DNA of 64,000 nt from Onchocerca lupi (lineage: Eukaryota; Nematoda; Chromadorea; Rhabditida; Onchocercidae). This document shows, one piece after another, positions 1 through 15,000 of this stretch (positions are counted from its first letter, which is position 1; every line of letters begins with the position of its first letter). Made by a program: the position numbers and the translations under genes. The stretch covers positions 114,922 to 178,921 of the forward strand of contig JAOVVO010000089.1 in NCBI GenBank assembly GCA_028564675.1, in the 5' to 3' direction. The notes under the pieces are model-generated. The model did not search any database and was not told the origin of the DNA. It was given only the letters and a program-made list of their open reading frames with translations.

Positions 1-268
1 GAGTTCCTTTTTTCATTTTGTAGAATTCGTTTCTATCCATTAACAAAACCTTTTCAACTATAACATTATTATAATTAAAAACTATATTATTGCAGTGTTT
101 TTCATTATTTGTTTTTGTTGGAAGTAGAAATCAGAAGACATATTCAAGTGATTTTATCTGTTCATATTTTGTGATCGATCAACTGGTGTTTCCGGATTTT
201 CATGTTTAACTTTATTTTGTTAGAGATCAAAAATGAGCCAAACATTCTGCAGGATACTTTCTTCATAA

Positions 269-3200
269 ATGAAATTTGTGGCATGGCAGTATATGCTGTT
301 GTCTACAATTCTGTGGATTTCGCGAACTACTGATGCTGTATTATTTCGTAAAAAACATGAATTAATTATGCCCGACATGGTAAGACAATTTTTTGCTGAA
401 AACATTCATAAACTACAATGGAGAAGAGTTGCAGCAGTGAAGTATCTGTTTGCAGCTGAGAAATATATTGCCTTGCGGATTATTTCTGTGACAAGAACTG
501 CCAGGCTTTTTTCTGAAATTGCTGTCTTCATTCGCCGATAGTTTGATTAAGCGATGTCTTTTTCGATTTCTGGATTAAGAAGTACTATTTTATAGGTTCA
601 AGTGTGGTCATAAAAAGTATTGCTGATTTTTTAAGCAAATCGAACGAAACTCGCAATAAAAGACATTTATTCGTCTGAAATTCCAGCCATGCTATATTTG
701 TACAGCAGAACAGAAGCTGCAAAACAGCAATCGGCGAGTGATAATTGAGCACAACGAGCAGGCTAAGCTTGCTGAGGACGAAGATAAGGTGATGTTTAAT
801 TTCATATCAAAATGGCTGGTTTATTGAAATGGAATTTGGAGAATAATGCGGAACAAGTCATTTTTGGAGAAATTGTTAAAGTTTTCGAAATAGAAAATAA
901 TTTTAGTGCGAAGCAGCAGTGGTTCGTGAAGTAGAGGATGCCTTGAAAATGATGCAACCAGAATCGTGGCAGAATACTGCCATCGATGGTTCTGCCTTAA
1001 AAAGAGATACTGAAAAAGTACAGTTTTAAATGCTTGGTCTTGAATACTTTATGAATTTATTTCCGATGGTTTTCAAAACGAATTATTTTGAATTATGAAT
1101 GGATGTTTGTTAAAGTAAATGTTAAAATAATGAAGAAGGATAGGCAAAAAACTGAAGGTAGGTGAAGGAGAAATAGTTCATGTACGTTTAAATGAAAGAA
1201 ATTACTTGAATGCATTCAAGTTGTACAATTAGTTCGGTTATATTAGTTGGTCAAATGTTTTCCCAGAGACAAATTTTTCAAGTAGAAGTAATTTTGAATA
1301 AAATAAGCAGTAATAAAGATTTAATTTGTTCCTTAACTTGCAGTTTCTGAATGAGGATCAGAATTCGCTGTCAATAGAAGAGTTTCGGAAAAAACTGGCC
1401 ATCCTGAGTGCACGTTGGGAAAAGTATCGAATGCAGCAGGATTTCAATAAATGGACTGCATTACGATACTGGCTTCGTTTACCAGCTCTGCGACATCGTT
1501 TACAGGTCAATAACAAGAATATTTCTAAAACGTTCAATTTAATCCTCAAAAAATGGAGTTATTTAGCTGATATAAAGAAATAACAAGGCAATTTTCAGCT
1601 AACTAATGTCTAATTTTCTTATTATTTGTGAACGTATATATTGAACGCATATTGGAATAATAGGTTTATTAATCAAAAGGTTAAAAACAAGATAGAAAGA
1701 GATAGTAACGTTCTTCTGGAATTTGATAGTGAACAATAACAAAAATTGATGAATGGTATATATAGAATAGTCATCAGCTTATAGTTCTGCCAGTTCTCAG
1801 CTTTAAATTAAAGAACATTTCCGATTTTGTTGAGTGATTTTTCACGCGAACAAAATTATTTTCTGCTTCACTTAACATGCCACTTTAACTTCCACTCTGT
1901 TTTATTAGCAACTAGCTTGATCAGGTCACGCTTCCATGACTGATCCAGCTAGTCTATAGATATAAAAATGTGAATATTCGTTTATTCGAAATCTTAAATC
2001 TCCGGAAGTTCTTAAACACGCACCTTATCTATATAAAAACACGCGCCTAATTGAATGCAACGTGTCATCAAAATTTCAAATCAGTCAATGATGAACTTGA
2101 AACATTGTGACAAGAAGCCACAACGAACGTTTACATTTTTATTTCCATAGATGAATCTAAGCACAAATTCGTATCGATAATTGCAGGTTCTAGAAAAAGA
2201 TCTGAAAAGTGAAAAGCAGTCACGGCGACTTCGGAGACTCTTACATCGAGTAAAGCATGTACAGAATATGCTGCAAATTGTTAGGAAAAAGCTGCAGGAT
2301 GCTTATGCCGTTTTCCATCTTGAAGGTTAATTTATCAAATTTCCACAAGTATCAATAACTTTATTTTTTATGTATAGCAGAAATCATTTCAGATTTCAAT
2401 ATTTGTGCATCACTAATGATTTGATTACATGGTTAGCAGCATGCATAGTCAAATAATAATAATTATATAACTAATTAATTCGAATAATTATGATTACGTA
2501 TGGTTAATTCCACATACATCAATTAAGCAATTTTTCATAACTGAAAAAACGTTCCCAAGACGGTTTAACATATGAAATTATTGAATATCTTTTTCAACAG
2601 TATGGTATAATTAATTCCCAACAAAAAACTCCATTTTTTAAATATCTTGTCAAAATCCTTCATTTAGAACATCATTTTCCTGCATTGAATATCGATTATA
2701 TTAAAACATTCAATGATATTAAACTTTGGGAATCTTATTTTGATAATACTGAAACTTGGCTCCAGATATGCAGATAAATTTTTTCGAATCATGTCCAAAA
2801 CAAATACTTCCACAAACTTTTTTTCTGAGATGTTTAAGGACAGCAGTTTATTTCGTAATAAGTTCTTAAACGTATTTTTCGATTTGATTTAAATAAATGG
2901 TTGAACGATTAGAGTTGAAATCAAAGAATGTGTTCTCAAATTTCTTTCGATAGTTGTGCCACTATCACAGAACATATTGAGTGGACGCAGTGCGCATTGT
3001 TCAGCCATTTTCTTATTTTTTAAATAAAATCAGCTTAATTGTCATTTTTAACTGAATCTGATGATCTTATCTGATTTCATTTTTTTGACAAAAAATCAAT
3101 TTCATTGTGACACAAACACAACAATGTAGAAAAGAAAAAGACAAAGTTCCAAAAGTATTTCAAACACGAATATTTCAGTAGCGTTGAATATCGAAATCTT

Positions 3201-3559
3201 TCTCTTTATGGAATTGCAAATATAATTACTCATTTTTATTTTCATCCTTGATAAAACTTCGAGATCGTCCACTTTACCGATACATAATTTTTTTTAAAGA
3301 TGAGATAGTTTTGCGATTCCCTGATTATGATATGTTATTTTCTAGTTAATAGAATTTCAATCAGTCATTTTAATTTCTTTCATTCGCAGGAAAATCGCCG
3401 TATTCCGAAACGAAGTTACGAAGGCGCTTTGCTTCAGCCATAGATCATAAATTACTGCACATACGACGACGGCACCCTTCATCAAGACGGCACTCTCAAC
3501 CAAGTTCTCAGAGGGGAATCTGGAAATGCGATCATTTGCATCGATTATCGTGCTTATAA
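269..3559 (+). CDS. Small secreted basic protein, 6 exons, unrecognised
   Basis: Exons: 269-379, 687-788, 907-1017, 1344-1505, 2187-2325, 3390-3559. All junctions are GT-AG and the phases match, giving 264 aa. The first exon encodes a hydrophobic start (MKFVAWQYMLLSTILW) that looks like a signal peptide. The second opens with a CxxC (PCYIC) and then becomes charged. The middle exons are helical and rich in Arg, Lys, Gln and Leu, as in a coiled coil (for example LEKDLKSEKQSRRLRRLL). The last exon is Arg/His/Ser-rich with late cysteines. I do not recognise a family, and no catalytic motif is visible. It is probably a nematode-restricted secreted or coiled-coil protein. The first exon is the least certain because it rests on one ATG and one donor; exons 2-6 form one clean open frame. 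The large introns of 0.7-1.1 kb hold nothing I can call. Confidence 0.6.
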
Positions 3560-6500
3560 CTTTCACTGTTATTAGAAATATTTTAATAAAGAACTGCAAT
3601 TTTGGTTTGGAACTATAGTTCTTAATTGGTTCTGACTTTTCATGAGTATTTCTGAATTTCTGTTAATCTTGTTTTCTCTCTTATCTATTATTATTTTATT
3701 ATGTATTATAATGAATGATAGTATAATTAAACGATCCAAAATTCGGGAATCAGTTTATCAGTCTTGTCATGCATGAACAGAGAACTCAAGAATCTATTTT
3801 TATTCTATATTCTAAATTTTTTGATTGAATATATTCAAATTTTACCCGGTACAAAAAATTTGCAATACTAAATGTTAATCTTATTCGTAACATTTCTACA
3901 AATTAAATCAAATATTTTTGTGAATTAATCCGTCAGATGCACTTGAATATTTCAGCACAGAATTTCCAGATCATTGTTCAAAAAATCCCATCAGCATATG
4001 TTGTCGAACTAAAAATGGTTCGTTTCTTCGTATATTCGTTCCTTTTTCTTTCCCAATTGATTCACTTTAATAAGTTAATAAAACTTCGAATATCAGTCTT
4101 AATCTAAGTAATTTCTTGCGTTATTTTGGCAATTGACGTTATCTTACAATTAAGGTATCGAAATTGTCTATTGCTAAGAACTTAGATTTTAGGTATAACT
4201 TTTGTCGAAATGCTTCAAGATTTCTCCGACCTACTCATTTAACTTAACATAAACCTTCTGGCTTTCCAAGAAATTACATTATATTGCGATTTATTCTATT
4301 TTTATGTGAACTTTTTCAATTGATGTTGCAAATTGTTAGTTTAAGTTCTTTGTCAGTTCCAGTTAATTTTTTTAGTTGATTTTCTTGTTATTTTTCCATT
4401 TTTTTTTTTTTTTTGGGAACTTTATTTAGTTTAAAAAAATAGCCCATTTCTTCTATACACAGCAAATTCAAAGTTCATGGGAACTCATTGATGATAACAA
4501 CAATGAATGTTGGTTTAACGATGAAACATTCCACACAGTTGAAAATGTGTGATCGGTTGCGAATTTGAGTAGTTCATACGTTTTCCATTTTTTAATACGA
4601 AAAAAGTTAACTTCTTCCACTTCTGTTTACTTTTCAAACAATCTCAATGTGCAGTTTGACCGAACATAAATTCAATACTCAATATGAGAAACAGGAAAAA
4701 AGAAAAATTTGATATAAATTCTCAAAACAAGTGGTTAAGTTCAGCTATCATTCTCTCATTCCTGTCACATCCCGCATTTTTTTTAGCAACTAAATTCATC
4801 ATTCTCTTAAGATTCTTCGTTCTGAGCATTGAAATCATAAAGATTAATCAAATTATTCGTATATCAGAATTAAGAATTAAATCAACCATTTGTACAGCTG
4901 CTTAGTCGAGTCGGTCAATGTTCATTTATTAAACAGAGCACTTATTTAAGGGTGTAATTCAAATACTGTTAAATTGAAATTATATAAACTCGATATAATA
5001 ATAATAAATAAGTTGCAAGCAAGTTTTTAGGATCAATTCCAATTTTTGTTGATAATTTCGTTTAGACTTCTGTTTGCTAATAAATTTCATTATTTTTTTT
5101 TTCTTTTGTCGTGCATTGAATTTCTAGCATGACTAGAAGTTCAAACATTTCTAGCAACATACTTTAAAATATTAACGAAAGAAATTAAAACATGTCACCT
5201 GTGTTTATTTTCTAAAATTGAAACGAATAAATTTCGAATACCTAATTGGTTCAGAAGTTGCATTTCATCAAATCACCGTTGTCAATTGGTGATTCAGATT
5301 ATTTATCAATTAAATTTCAAAATAAATAAATAAATAAACATTCGCTAAAATATGTTCCAAGAGCACATTTGCATTTACACAAGAGCATTTACAAGAATAT
5401 GATCATTGCACTGTCCTTGAACAATTTAAATTTAAATTAACATATTTTCCAAAATCCTGTTCCCACAGACTTTTTACCTTTCACGTTATTAGCTACACAT
5501 TTAATGTCGAATAAATATAAAGAATGCTATTTAGCACAGATGAGTGGCAAAAGCAGTTCTTCTATTTTCAATAATTTCATCATAAAACAGACAGTCTCAC
5601 AGAAACTAACAAAATCTGCCGAGCTTTATAATTTATTTTAGTCCGACAGATTCACATTATCGGTAAGGACAGTTTCCAAATTTCAGTTATTTTCAAATTG
5701 ATTAAGAAGAGAAGTCTAATGGATATTGCAATTTTGGAAGTTTTTTATTTCCGAGGAGGTTCTATTTCTGCATGGAGAGGTTTTGAATGGAAGAGAGTAA
5801 GGCTGAAATCATTCTATATGGTATGTAAATTTGTCAAAATTATGTCAAATTAATGAATCATTGGCGATATTTGCGCATTGCGCTAAGTTTTTGCTAAAGA
5901 TATCAAAAAAATGCCCAATTTTTTTGTCAAATATTTTGGCATAGATCGCTATGAAAAACAAGCATGAAAATAACAAGCGAAATTAAAAAGCTATGAAATG
6001 TCAAAGACATTTCATAACAAAAGTCGCAAAGTGGAATTGAGAAGAATGTGGTAAATGTGCTCAATTCCTACACATGCAAACAAATGTTATATGCCTTACT
6101 CGAAAAGGATTTTCTTCATTCGCCATGCTAAAAGTTAAATTTTACCAATTTGCGGAGAGGGGAGAAATTTTTGAGAAACTAGTTTAATTAATATCACATT
6201 GTTACATTAGATGAATACTTTTTTCATTACACTTTCTTTGTAAATGTCCTAAAAATTTTTTTAGACCGAAAATTGCAGTGGGGAAGTGGAGAGCATGTAT
6301 AAATTGCATAAATAAACTTCATCCGAACTGGATTAATACAAAAGGCTCAACTAAACTCAATGAAATTGATTTTTCATAAATCAAAAATCAAGAAGCATTC
6401 CTTTTCAGCCAAAAATAAAAATCTAAGTAACAAAACGATTGCAAAAAAGTTATTGTTGCAACAAAGTTTTTTCCCGATATATAGTCAAAAAGCTAAATGC

Positions 6501-9500
6501 AAACGGAACCAGTCTAACTGCCATAAGTTGAAGTTTCTCACTTAAATTCATAGAAAAGTTCTTGCTCTGATTCATTAATAAAGAAAACAAAGGGACAAGT
6601 TCATCCGGAAATTTTTTTTTTTAAATGCCTTATCTTTAAGGAATTTTGAACGAATTTCTCCCTGGAATGCCCGAAACAGAATCGTTCAGCTAAAAAATTT
6701 TACAGTCTAAATCAATCCAAGAACACGGGTCCTATACACGTTGATAAGCAATAGTGATAACGAAAAATAGACGGAAAAATTGACTTTATGAAAAAAAAAG
6801 AAAAAGAAAAACAAATCATAAATATAGCGTTTTCCATGCCTTTACTACAGCTGAATTGTCAGAAAAAATCGAACCTGATTTAAATATACAATAATTTTAT
6901 AAAAACAGGAAGTCTAAGCTTACTGTATTTATAAATTGACTGGTTGTGTTGTTTGTTTTCTGCTTTCAAACTTTCTCAGTTCTATTTTGCTTTTTCAAAC
7001 TATTTGTTGAGCATTAGATCCTGTTTCTTTATTGAGACACAGATTCTGTCGTATCGTTTGATCTTGTCGATCTCTTCATATTCACGGATATTTATGCTAC
7101 TTCTGGATTCATATTCTGATGCACTCGAACCATGAAGGAATAAATGAACGGATTCCAACTACGATTCTTGACATGTTCTTTTCTCCTTTCTTATTCTGTT
7201 GTTGCAGCAATTAGCTTCTGCTTCACAACTGTTTCCCAGCTGACCTCTTCCCTTTGATCAAGCTGTCCAATCACTTTGTATTACTCTGTCTTTATTCTCG
7301 TATTAAAACTTTTTTACTTTCTATTATGACAATTAATGACTAATTAAGTGTTTGTCTAATTGACTTTATTATATAAAGAAACAAAAATAATGTAATTTGA
7401 TTCAAAATTGACTGTGAGTTATTCGATATGACATTATGCATAGAGATTTGGTTTCGGCTTTTCAGTGAAACTGCCAAATGCGAGATAATTGCAAAAAATA
7501 GGAAAAAAAGGAATTGAATTGATAAATACTTTTTTGGAGGATATTTCTTAGAATCACAAAACTTCAAAGGTTCAATAGTCGTCTACTTTCAATAAAATCA
7601 TAAATTGAGTGATGAGAACTTAAATAATGGCTCAGAGAAATCAGGAAAAATTGCTGCAACTTTTTCTACGAGCCGAGCACTCGTTTTTGTTTCCAGATAT
7701 CTGTTGAATTAAATTCACCCATCCCTAGCATATCATTTTTGATAAGATAAAGCGACTAATGGTCAATTATCGTTGTAATAGCATTACGATATCTGTGTAT
7801 GGGTATGTGTATGTATCTATATGTTTCTACCTATATATGTATGTGTGTATGTGTGCATGTGAATATATCATTATGCTTTGCATGTGGCTACAGAATTCAA
7901 TTCATATTAGTTAATTGAAAAAAACGGAAAGAATTTTGTTTTGTGCGGTCAAAAATCACTTTTCTGCTTTAAGATCCACTTTTTTATTTTCTATTTAAGA
8001 GAACCAGAAATATTAGTTAACTGCGCATTGCTTCTATTCAAGTCATAATGAAAAAATTTTGTGATCTATGAGACGAAAGCTTTAATTTCTCTATTCAGTC
8101 TTTATTAATCGAATAGAAACAAATTCAATTTTAATTTGGAATTCGAAATTCAGCTTCTCGCATTTAAAATCTTCAATTCTTGCAAATTGCAATGACTTCT
8201 CTTACGAAATCATTTCTTGCAAAAACTGATTGATATAAGCTACATAATTACAGTCATTCATCAATGTAAATCATATTTGACCATTTGATTTACATTCTAA
8301 GGTAGTCTTGTCTTCAAAGCAGTGCCATAATCCTAGAAAAAAAAAAAATTAAATCATCCATGTTAACTTTAATCAGTACGTTTTCATTCGAAAATAAAGA
8401 TTGAGTGTGAGTACGGAATAATTCGAATTTCAGAAGAATGATAAGTACTGACATTCCTTTGCATTCTACCATCATAACATGAAAAATACGCTCTCGTTAA
8501 ATAAATATTAAAATGACTATTTGCTGATCTATTGCAGAAAACTGTCACAAATGAGAGTGGAATGATTCTGAGAATTGTGCGAATCGGACGAAACCAATAA
8601 TGCGAAATATAAATAAAACAAAACGGCTATGGTAACTGCTGATAATAGTGATAGTAGTTTTTGCAACTATTATCACCCTGATAAGCAATTGATAAGCTTC
8701 AGAAATTTGATGCTGCTATCTCTGAGTGTCGCATTCTTTAAATCATTATGTCAAAATAGCACCGAATTAAAAATAAACACAGTGAACGAGATGACAGTGT
8801 AAAATAATTAGACGACATAAAAACTGAAGCTCTTAAAACTGCTTCAGAGCAAAACATAATTGTTTAGCTTTTTCAAGTACCTTTCACTTGCTACTATTTC
8901 ATCAGTAAAATCCGCTTGTTTATTCATTTATTTCTTTTCTCCTATAACGTAATTTATAGTGAGCTATTTAATAATCTGACTAGAAAAATTAAAAATTCTT
9001 TTAGTTTCATCATTGCATGGGGAAAATAGTTCAATAAATATACCAAATATCTTTTGATTTTTTTTTTTTCTTTGAGACAAGAACTTTCAATTTAGATGAC
9101 ATTGGGATTGTGTGAAAAAAATAAATTAGCAATTTTACGTTGATGGCACTATTCCATTCAATCGCTTTCGCATCATTTCATTTTTTTATGTCATTTTCTT
9201 ACTCTTTGTTGAACTTCAATTGATTATAATTTTTATTAATTTGGCATTTACGCATGAATGCTGATTTTAACAGCCATGAAGTGTTATTCTCTAAAATGAT
9301 GAAAAAAAATATTTATTTTTAAATAAAAATTTAGCTATCTGAAATAATCCTCATATATTTTGTTTGTGAAACAAATCTGAGAATGGAATTGATAAATTTT
9401 GCATATTAAACCAAAGAATGAAAGTTATACAGTTAGGTGTAGATTTTGAAATAAAAAAAATAGTTGTTCTGTACTAATTGACAGATAAAAGAAAAAATTT

Positions 9501-11634
9501 GCTGAAATAATGACAGTTTTATTCACATGAAAAAAAATCTGCTTTGAGTTATTAAAATTATTTTAATAGTAAAATTACTGCATAATTATTATTATTAATT
9601 TCGCAGAAAAAATCAGTATTTTATAGTAATTATTACTATTACTGTGATCAATGAAGAGTGAAATCTGTTTAGATCGAAGAATTTCTCTTATTGTTTTCTA
9701 ATTCTTTAATGATGTCGTTTGAAACTCATATGCACATATGGCTTGGATTCCGCATTAGTAAAACTCTTCTTATTCTTACATCTGTTCAAATTGCAATATA
9801 TTTTCTTCTGATAATGTAATTTCCCAAAGTTTTCAAATTTGATTCAAGTAGGGTAAGATAAAAGATTTCTAGGTTTCTTTAAAAATAATTATTAGTTCCA
9901 GTTTCTTTTTTTCATAATGTATTTATTATTTCGTTTGGGCCAATCTTCAAAGTCATCTGATTCCAAGTTGAGCAACCATGTCTTTACTAAATAAAGTGAT
10001 GTTCTCACTGGTAAGCTGTTCAATGGTTATCATTCGATCAAAAATTCGAAATTTTGCTTAATGCCATAGCTAGTAACGCAATTTTTACTCGATTAAAATT
10101 TATCAAGTAGAATTGTATGTCAGTGATAAAAAAATTTTTTTGAGATCTGATTGAAATGCGTAATAATTTCGCATATATTTTCTGCATAATAATATCAAAA
10201 TAGTTCATTTTCCAATTTCAACCACTTTAACTGTTGAATATCGTTTATATTTAATAATTGTATTCAGAAGATTACTTATCTATCCAATTTTCGACTTGCG
10301 AATTTAGATTCTCCCATCTTCTCAATATTTGAATTTAAACAGATAATCTACAGGATTCATGAAAATTTATAAAACATTTGCAAGATTGGAAATATCATTT
10401 TTGCTTGAAAGACCCTATTAATCATTCTTCACATCAATTCATACCAAAAACTGGTTCTTTTTAAACGGGAAATAAATAGTTGACCAGTTTCTGATTTCTA
10501 TCGATGTGCATACACACGTCTTCGTTCGATAACGAGGAAAACGATGGCATACTGTTGTGTACATACCATCATCTCTTCGAAATGACAACAGCGATGACAG
10601 AAGGAACCGAAAGGTGAGCGGTGCATTTGCTTTTTGCCTTCATTTTTATGAATAAAAATGTAATTGCAAAATTCCTAATCCTTTTCATTTTTGCAAAATT
10701 TTAAAAGTTTCTCCAATAAAATTGTGGTGAGTCTGATCTTTTATGGATTCTAAACTTCATGTTCTAGAATGCTAATGAGAAAATTTTATTCGCAATAAAA
10801 GAAAGCAAGATTTCACTTTCCCAACTTAGAAACCACTCGATATACTTATTCCTTGACATAAATTATGACAATTAATATGACACTTTCATTACAAAATATT
10901 GTTTTTTGATTGATACATTCGATAATGCTAAGCAATTATGCCTCTAAGTTCAGTTCATTTTCGAAATATTTTGCAGAATTTCAAAAAAGAGACTCTCTCT
11001 TTAGGCATCTCTTTGCGAAAAGAAAGTAACGAAATATGTTTATTATCAAAAATTCATGGTCTAATATTTAAGCTGAAAATATTCAATAAGGAAACAACAA
11101 GCAAATTCATTATAAGACTCAAGTAAAGATGCAAATAAGAAAATGGTTCAAATCATAATTCCATACTTGTTAATTATGGTATTATAAATTCCAAAGTTTT
11201 CCTGCAAATTATGAAATTTAAGAATCTTTTGCAATTACTTTTTCGCAACTATTATTTCTTAACATCCTCATTAGAGTGAAATCTAGTAACAAAATTCTTC
11301 AAGAAACATTTAAAATGGTATCACGAATAGTGAAAATTCTTAATTGCCCTGTTTTGCTTATTTTGCCTTTGTAAAATTAATTTATCAGCTGGATGATTAT
11401 TATTCTTTTGATATAATATTGCTTTGTAATTAGAACATTTTTTTTCTTTCATCTAGTCTACCGATTAATAATTTATTGATTCTGTCCTTTGTAATTACAA
11501 TCTCTTTTCAGACATACATTAGTTTTTATTCAAAAACTGATCGTCTTATTTCATTTTAATTGATTAAGTCATATTGCGCAGAAGAATTGAAATATTGACG
11601 TTACATTAGACAAAGTTCCCACTCTTCAGGATCG
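3560..11634. other. Gene-poor intergenic stretch, about 8 kb
   Basis: I found no chain of exons with matching splice phases on either strand. The open frames here are short, low-complexity and without supporting splice sites. At 10582-10612 a short ATG-led frame runs into a good donor (gtgagc). It could be a distal first exon of the CNNM gene downstream, but no partner exon was found. The rest is AT-rich with poly(T)/poly(A) runs, for example near 4397-4414. Confidence 0.5.
7797..7862. repeat. TATG/TG-type microsatellite
   Basis: An imperfect run of TATG, TGTA and TG units gives a purine/pyrimidine alternating simple repeat within the gene-poor stretch. It is not associated with any exon. 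Confidence 0.7.
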
Positions 11635-11720
11635 TATAAAACGACAAACGTGGGAAATGAATTTTGATATTTAGTCTGTGCTGCTGGTCCGGGCAGTGTT
11701 TCGGTTTAATCTCAGAGCGA
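11635..11720 (+). promoter_or_regulatory. Candidate promoter of the CNNM-like gene
   Basis: A TATAAAA box at 11635-11641 is followed by an unusually GC-rich 70 bp. The first coding ATG of the CNNM-like gene lies about 450 bp downstream. The base composition change and TATA box are seen in the sequence; the promoter role is inferred. Many nematode messages are trans-spliced, which hides the true start site. Confidence 0.25.
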
Positions 11721-12085
11721 TCTGCGACCGGTGTTTTGCTTGATTAAAACTCTGAAAAGTCGTTTCAGTCATTAATTCAATCATGGATTGTGAAACGATC
11801 GTCAGTATTATTTATAGCTAATTTTATTGTTTTTATCATAGGTTCTATGAGCACATGACATATGTTATCTATGAAATTTATGTTGATAGAGTTCATTCAT
11901 TTTCAAGAAGCAATAATTTTAATCAATAATGCTGTTGCTTTCTATTAGTTCACATTGATTGAAAAACTAATTTTTTCCTATAAAAAATCTGTGATTCAGA
12001 TGGTATACAACTAAACGACTCAGTTTTATCAGTGAAATCATTTGCCTTTCGCTATTTGCAATCATCGTTCAAAGGGAATTGGAAA

Positions 12086-15000
12086 ATGGCTGTGATGACG
12101 ATAGCATTCACAATTATTCTGATTGCTTTCTTCATGCTTAATACAAGAGGATTGAACAGCGATTCCTTTCAACAACAGGTCATTTTGAATAGATGCTGAT
12201 TTTTCAGTTTACAATAAGCATAGTAATTTAATTAATTATTGGTTTTTCACTTTTCTCATTATTTGCTTTCTTTTTATTCTATTCTTCACTTTTTCCTAAT
12301 TTTTGCAACTCTTTTATTTTAGGAAGTTGAAATTGAATTTGTAACATACGTAGTGAGACCGTACGTTTCGGGCATACGAGTTGTCAATATACCAAACAAA
12401 AGTACTTCAATAAGCTATTCGTAAGTTTGAATAATCTTATCTTATAAATACAAAACATTCATAAAACAACAAAAACCATCAAAACAAAACTACAAACAGG
12501 CATAAACAAAAAAGAAAATCAAGAAGAAAAACAAAGCAACAACTGCTCTTTTTTCAACAACTTAAAACCATCAAACAAAGCCTGCAAAACACCAAAATAA
12601 CCAACCTTATTAGGACCAACACGACACTGAGATCCTCCTAAAAAATGAGTTTTGCAATTTTAAAAAGAATTTTGGTTGAGCGAAACAAACACTTTTATTC
12701 TATTCAGTGATATTTTTTTTATCAGAATATGGGAAATAAGATATCAAATGATAACAACAAAAATGGAATTAACATAATTTGACATTGAATACGATATTAT
12801 TTCTATTCTACTTATAACTCAGTTTTTATCGTTTCAGTGAGTCTGGTGCTACAATAATTTACCCAGATTCAGAAGTACGTATTGTAATGTTCGGTTATCA
12901 TCTTGATAAAATCGGCATCATATCACTTACGACAGACAATTGCTTTAATCCGGTGATAAACATTTCTCGCTCTGAATTTCTCATTCAAACTGTCAAACGA
13001 CTCGATTTTGTTGCATATTTCGCCAAGTACGTTCAATCGATTTTCTTTTATCTCTGAATATTCGAGAGCTATGGAATTTTATCCATTATTTCCAGGTCAC
13101 TTTTCAGATTAATAATATACATATTTCCAGATGGATAATAAGTTTTAGGTCAGATGAGCCATATCACATTTGCTATAAGGAACGAACGAGTAAGGAATCA
13201 AGCGAAGAGGAAGAAGATATGATTATGGTATGAGCATTTTAAATTTGTCTCACTTTTTTATTTCGTTACTTCAGCATCCATATTTGGAATAAGTAACGAA
13301 GCTGTCTTCCAGCTATAGATTTGAAATTTATGTGTTCAAATGCATGCTGGTGATATTCTTCCATATGTTCATGTAATTGCTAAATTAATTTGGTTACAGT
13401 GGGCGATTTTTATTGAAATCATTCATATTCTGCTCTTTTGTATTCTAATATTTGGCAGATTTTTTCATTCTTCTATATGTTCATGTAACTGCAAAATTTA
13501 GATGGATGAATCACGTAATTCAATAGTTACGGAAACGCCAACTCGCATATATTATTTACCTGGATATCTCCAAATCAGTATCATTTTTGTACTTTTTTGT
13601 CTGTCTGCTTTATTTTCAGGCCTTAATTTAGGCCTTATGGCTCTTTCACCGCAGGAACTAATGCTTATACAAAAATGTGGTAATTTTTGATTCATTTTCC
13701 TTATGATATTTAATAAAGTAGCATTAGATGAGTGTCTCTATTTTGGTATAAACCTCTGAAAAGGCAGTTTTACATATAGCAGTAATGATTGCGTGCTTTC
13801 AATAATAAAATATTCATGCATGTGATAGATAATATATAAAACTGGAGCTCTTAGTACCAAGAAAAATTTCAATAATTTGATTTTTAATTTCTTGATCTAA
13901 TTATTTCTTATAAACATACAAAACTAATGTTATGATTTATCGAATTAAACTAAATTTAATCTCTTCTCTTAAGATAGTTTAATTACGAAAAGGTTTTAGC
14001 TATAGATTTTCAAAAAAGACATGACTATTAATGATGAATGTCTTTTTCAAAAATCTTTAATTAAACAAACGGGCTGTTTCAAATAATTTGTCAATTCAAT
14101 GAGTAAAAATAAATTTAATCCAAAAAATATCATAATTATACACCATATGCCATCATATAATTAACTGATTTGTGAAAGAAAAGAAGCAAAGCAATAATTT
14201 AATTCAGGAAAATATTACTTCGATTTTAGGTTCAAAAACGGAGCGGAAATATGCAGAAACTATACTACCGGTACGACAGTCAGGTAACTATCTGTTATGT
14301 ACAATATTAATCATGAATGTAGTGGTGAATGCAGCAATATCAATATTGTTCGAGGATATGACCACTGGAATGGTTGCATTTATTCTTTCATCCATCGGAA
14401 TCGTCGTGATCGGCGAAATCATCCCACAAAGTATCTGCGTCAAGTTAGTTTTAGATATCACCTGTTTTATTCGTTTGTTTTTCTTAAAAACGAATTAATA
14501 GCATGCAAGCAGTTTCACAAACAGGTCTTCTTGGTGGTGATGGAGGAGAAGGAAGTACTGATCATTACAGTTTAAAACATTTCTGCTTTGAATTATAACA
14601 TCCAAGTTGTTTTGAATTTTAATCTCGAATACTTAAATTTTTTGATACAAAGCAATTTTTTATAATTTTCATAGTGGTTCGGCTAGTACTGATTTGATTA
14701 GCAAAGGTCAACTTTCCTGACGAAGATCAAGTTAGATGAAATGAAATACAATATTAGATGAAATAAATTATAAAACATATTTCGACTATTGACGTTTACA
14801 GCAGCGCACTTCATTACTTCTATAAGCTGTAATGAATGTCAAAGGCCTTAAGGCTGCTGTTCACTAATCATTAGCCAAAATAAATTGCAAAAAAAAAAGA
14901 AATTTCACGCAACTTCTAAGACAAATCCTTCTATATTATATTATAAGTATGAAACTTTTAATATAAAGAATTGTGCAGCATATTTTTGGAACTCACTGAT

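Noticed and set aside
269..541. Single 90-codon frame at the left edge
   Set aside because: Only its first 37 codons, up to the donor at 380, fit; the rest is intron of the spliced model.
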